Shown piece by piece: positions 61,529-64,000 of a DNA stretch of 64,000 nt. Position numbers and translations under genes: made by a program. The DNA is from Pedobacter sp. AJM (GTDB lineage: Bacteria > Bacteroidota > Bacteroidia > Sphingobacteriales > Sphingobacteriaceae): the NCBI RefSeq assembly GCF_002197755.1, contig NZ_NHOT01000003.1, positions 1-64,000 of the forward strand, read 5' to 3'. Within the stretch, counting starts at the first letter, position 1. Each line of letters begins with the position of its first letter. The notes under the pieces were generated by a model. It saw only the letters and a list, made by a program, of their open reading frames with translations. It searched no databases and had not been told where the DNA came from.

Positions 61529-61980
61529 AAAAATTATTAATCTTCGTTTCCTTTATTTTAATTACAGCCATTTCTTCGGGCCTGTATGCACAAGAAAAAG
61601 CTAATAACTATGTGGGCGCCATCGCAAAAAAGAAAACGTATAGTGCCCTTTATGTACTCAATAGTGCCGATGAAAAACACATCTCCGCGACACTTAGGAA
61701 TATGAATAATGCCCTGGAAGATCCAAGATTAAAGGGAAAATTAGCATTAGAATTGATTGCTTTTGGAGATGGCGTGGCGGTTTACCTCAAAGATGGAAAA
61801 TTTCTTGATCAGCTTAATTTGCTCAGGAACAAAGGTGTGCGCTTAGCACAATGTGAGAATACCATTCGTGAGCGCAAAATTGATAAATCGGGTTTGTTTG
61901 ATTTTATAAACTATGTACCCAGTGGTAATGGAGAAATAATCATCCTTTCGGCAGAAGGCTGGGCAATTGTTCATCCCTAA
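61525..61980 (+). CDS. Secreted DsrE-family protein
   Basis: A 151-aa protein with signal peptide to about residue 22 (SSGLYAQ). The mature part has the DsrE/F-like fold: YSALYVLNSADEKHISATLR, KLALELIAFGDGVAVYL, VRLAQCENTIRERKIDK and EIIILSAEGWAIVHP. Cys in RLAQCENT corresponds to the sulfur-carrying Cys of the family, so it may carry a persulfide in the periplasm. The start overlaps the TsdA-like gene by 4 bases (ATGA). Last gene of the sulfur run. Confidence 0.88.
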   Translation: MKKLLIFVSFILITAISSGLYAQEKANNYVGAIAKKKTYSALYVLNSADEKHISATLRNMNNALEDPRLKGKLALELIAFGDGVAVYLKDGKFLDQLNLLRNKGVRLAQCENTIRERKIDKSGLFDFINYVPSGNGEIIILSAEGWAIVHP

Positions 61981-62376
61981 AATCGCCTGTTAAGCGTATA
62001 CATAGATCAGCATAGTCATGATTTAACGTCTCTTCATGGTTACCTTTTTTTCTGCGTCCTGCTGCTTCATGATACGCATTGATTGTTATTTTTCTTGTTT
62101 ATTTAGCATAAATTTTATCCGTTAAAATGCTAATTTTCCAGGTTTAAAGTCTTTGATGTGAAATTCAAGCTGAACTGAATCTTTCCAATTTCCTAATTCT
62201 TCTATGCATGGCTTGATTGATGTTTTTTTGATTTGAAAGGCCAGATCAAAATCGATAGCTGCAGCATGTCTAAAAAAGTATCATTTTAATACACCTATTA
62301 AAATGTTCAATTTTCATGTTTTTTTTTCTGAAATTTTGTACCTTAATATCATTATTAACCTCTTAAAAAACAAACA
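61981..62376. other. Gap upstream of the right-edge gene
   Basis: 396 bp, AT-rich, with a minus-strand orphan frame at 62122-62280 (listed separately). The last 90 bp should hold the promoter of the gene at 62377. No terminator for the sulfur operon was recognised. Confidence 0.4.
62122..62280 (-). pseudogene. Possible relic of a larger protein
   Basis: 53 codons without an ATG, open to TAA at 62122-62124. The translation looks coding: RHAAAIDFDLAFQIKKTSIK, then CIEELGNWKDSVQLEFHIKD and FKPGKLAF. VQLEFHIKDFKP faintly recalls the last strand of RecJ-type exonucleases (LQL..KDIK). This may be coincidence; a database search would settle it. Confidence 0.3.
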
Positions 62377-64000
62377 ATGGGATTTTCATCTTCAAATCTT
62401 TCGGCTGCGGCATATGGCTACAGCTTTGTGGTAGCCACCACACAGGAAAGTATCAATGCATCGATGCAGCAATACATGAATGGTATTAAAGCCCCCGAAA
62501 TCATGATGTGTTATATCATGGACCAGAACGGTAATCCGCAGTCCATTGATTATCAGACATTAATTACCCAGGCTAATGGAACAGATCCTTTTTCTGTGCC
62601 GGATGGAACACCTGTCACTGATCCGCGCATTCAAAACCTGTCAAAGGCCTACTTCATGTATGCTTTCAAGGCACAAATCGGATTACCGGCAGGTTATGCG
62701 CCGCTTACACCCGGAGGGCCTGCATTGCCCAACATTGTTGTGTTAGGCAGCAGCACGGCAACTGTTCAATTCAATCTGACATGCAGTGAATTTCAGGTAA
62801 CCGAAGCCACATACGGGCCACGTGGCATTGCGAATTGGTTAAATCAATCGCAACCCGCCGGACAAGCATGGATATTTTCATCTTTAGTGGATATGCAGTT
62901 AACACCGAACAGTGATTACGCAAACCTGCCTCCTGCCGTACAGGCACAAATAAAAAACCTGGGTGGCAATGCTTTCAGTGTACAGCAGTTGTTGTTTGAT
63001 CTGGACAATGCAGCATTGCAGTCAACTCCGACTATTACAGGTGTGGTACCGGGCACTCCCTTATATAATGGATTGCAAAGTGCATTCCTGGGCCCTTACA
63101 TGACACAATTGAAAACCAACGGTCAACCTGTGTTAGGTTATTCTATACAGCAATCCACCACGCCTCCGGCTTCCATCACCCTCACCGATCTGAATTTTGA
63201 AGTAAACCCATATATGGGTACCAACGGACAACCGGTATCTTCGCCGACAACAGATCAGCAAGGGCTGAGCTCCTTATGTTATCTCTGTGCAGCCAACGGC
63301 GTACAATTGCCGGTAGCGAACGAATTTTCATGGAACTGGATTGACCCTTCAGAAGAATCCAGTTATAATGGCGTAGTGGCTATTAACAGGAATACATTTG
63401 CAAATTTCTTCGAGACCCAGTTATATCCGACCGTATCAAAGTGTTGTTTTTCTCCATTAGTAAGAGTCTGGCTTTCAGGAACGTTCGATACCACCGTAAA
63501 TTACCAGTGGGGCCTTTCAGGCAATCAGACACCTACGGTAAACATGCCATCCACCGGATCAACAGTTGCCACGTTTACCTATAGTGGAAATGCTTCTGAT
63601 CAGGCCGGATTAAACGGAGATATGGGATCGATGACGCTTACACCGTCTATGAATGCCACTGTGGTATTCACCGGAAAAACCATTGTGATTACACAACATC
63701 TGGTTATATACGTGGAAATTACCGGAACATTCGGTGTTACCCTGAGTGGCAATGTAGTGGATATTACCTATACAGACACCTATACTTTGGGTGTAGATGC
63801 CAGCGGATCACTTACGGCTACCTTAAATTCTGTAAAAACGGATAATTCGGTTGACCCAAGCACCAACGGATGGAGCAATTTCTGGGGCAGCGATGTGAAT
63901 AGCCTCATGAATGATATCGCCACCTGGGTCCAAGATTTCGCAGCCACCAATTTTACGGATATTCCGCTGAATACAGTCCAGAGTTTTGTATTTCCGGGTG
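62377..64000 (+). CDS. Large protein of unknown function, cut by the window edge
   Basis: Open from ATG 62377 with no stop before 64000 (541 codons so far). The N-terminus MGFSSSNLSAAAYGYSFVVA has no signal peptide or lipobox; VVATTQESINASMQQYMNGI follows, then beta-rich sequence high in N, Q, T, P and G, with LPPAVQAQIKNLGGNAFSVQ, FDLDNAAL, FSWNWIDPSEESSYNGVVAI and CCFSPLVRVWLSGTF. The opening and the many Thr/Val strands bring to mind TULIP/P47-type proteins and similar uncharacterised proteins in fungi and bacteria, but I cannot confirm this. Its DNA appears more GC-rich than the neighbouring genes. Context to the right is not visible. Confidence 0.85.
   Translation, partial: MGFSSSNLSAAAYGYSFVVATTQESINASMQQYMNGIKAPEIMMCYIMDQNGNPQSIDYQTLITQANGTDPFSVPDGTPVTDPRIQNLSKAYFMYAFKAQIGLPAGYAPLTPGGPALPNIVVLGSSTATVQFNLTCSEFQVTEATYGPRGIANWLNQSQPAGQAWIFSSLVDMQLTPNSDYANLPPAVQAQIKNLGGNAFSVQQLLFDLDNAALQSTPTITGVVPGTPLYNGLQSAFLGPYMTQLKTNGQPVLGYSIQQSTTPPASITLTDLNFEVNPYMGTNGQPVSSPTTDQQGLSSLCYLCAANGVQLPVANEFSWNWIDPSEESSYNGVVAINRNTFANFFETQLYPTVSKCCFSPLVRVWLSGTFDTTVNYQWGLSGNQTPTVNMPSTGSTVATFTYSGNASDQAGLNGDMGSMTLTPSMNATVVFTGKTIVITQHLVIYVEITGTFGVTLSGNVVDITYTDTYTLGVDASGSLTATLNSVKTDNSVDPSTNGWSNFWGSDVNSLMNDIATWVQDFAATNFTDIPLNTVQSFVFPG

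Overview
The window looks like chromosomal DNA of a Bacteroidota soil or freshwater organism of the Sphingobacteriaceae, most like Pedobacter. I infer this from the gene families (SusC/SusD pair, one-protein hybrid two-component sensor, several TonB-dependent receptors, PF14905-type barrel, LytTR signalling, DUF5777/YceI cluster), from moderate-to-low GC, from weak ribosome binding sites, and from intergenic repeats of a style common in these genomes. No rRNA, tRNA, CRISPR array, integrase or intact insertion sequence was seen.

Left part. 1-920 is a tandem repeat of about 420 bp. 1066-6201 (minus strand) is a phytate-type locus: TonB-dependent receptor, beta-helix lipoprotein and beta-propeller phytase lipoprotein, with a TPR/HTH membrane regulator upstream (6462-8066). 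Next come a quinone-reductase-like flavoprotein and a Crp/Fnr regulator whose last codons carry an apparent one-base frameshift (8222-9432), an AI-2E family permease, two tandem PqiA-like paralogues (10695-13419), an EamA half-transporter and a DUF3072 protein.

14834-19476 is a divergent ECF-sigma module. The sigma gene and a fused anti-sigma/beta-barrel gene run left. A secreted-repeat lipoprotein, a cytochrome c lipoprotein, a YceI protein and a DUF5777 barrel run right. Both sides of the divergent gap carry the same promoter-like signature, GGCAACCTTTTG followed after a fixed distance by CGTA, so one autoregulated sigma probably controls both transcripts.

20279-25216 encodes an ABC exporter whose permease is fused to an M1 peptidase, its ATPase, and a YozG-like HTH/DUF2975 pair with a twin palindromic operator candidate. 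25265-32415 holds a PF14905 barrel receptor and a siderophore uptake locus (TonB receptor, PepSY membrane protein, small secreted proteins).

32514-44936 is a polysaccharide utilisation locus: hybrid sensor, clan GH-A glycosidase, two GH43 enzymes, SusD and SusC. A 90-bp tandem repeat sits between susD and the GH43 genes. The enzymes suggest an arabinose- or xylose-containing polymer.

45321-56614 has a DUF72 protein, a DUF1080-like secreted protein, an AraC regulator, and a run of six genes on one strand that forms an RND efflux pump with a LytS/LytT pair and a DoxX protein. 57075-58460 is a DUF6055-type zinc-metallopeptidase-like lipoprotein with a clear terminator.

58928-61980 is a sulfur island: a dead fusion of a Crp/Fnr start with a rhodanese end, then YeeE/YedE, DUF6691, a TsdA-like dihaem cytochrome and a secreted DsrE-like protein. 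From 62377 a large protein of unknown function, without a signal peptide, runs off the right edge; together with the ECF module it is the best candidate for undescribed biology here.
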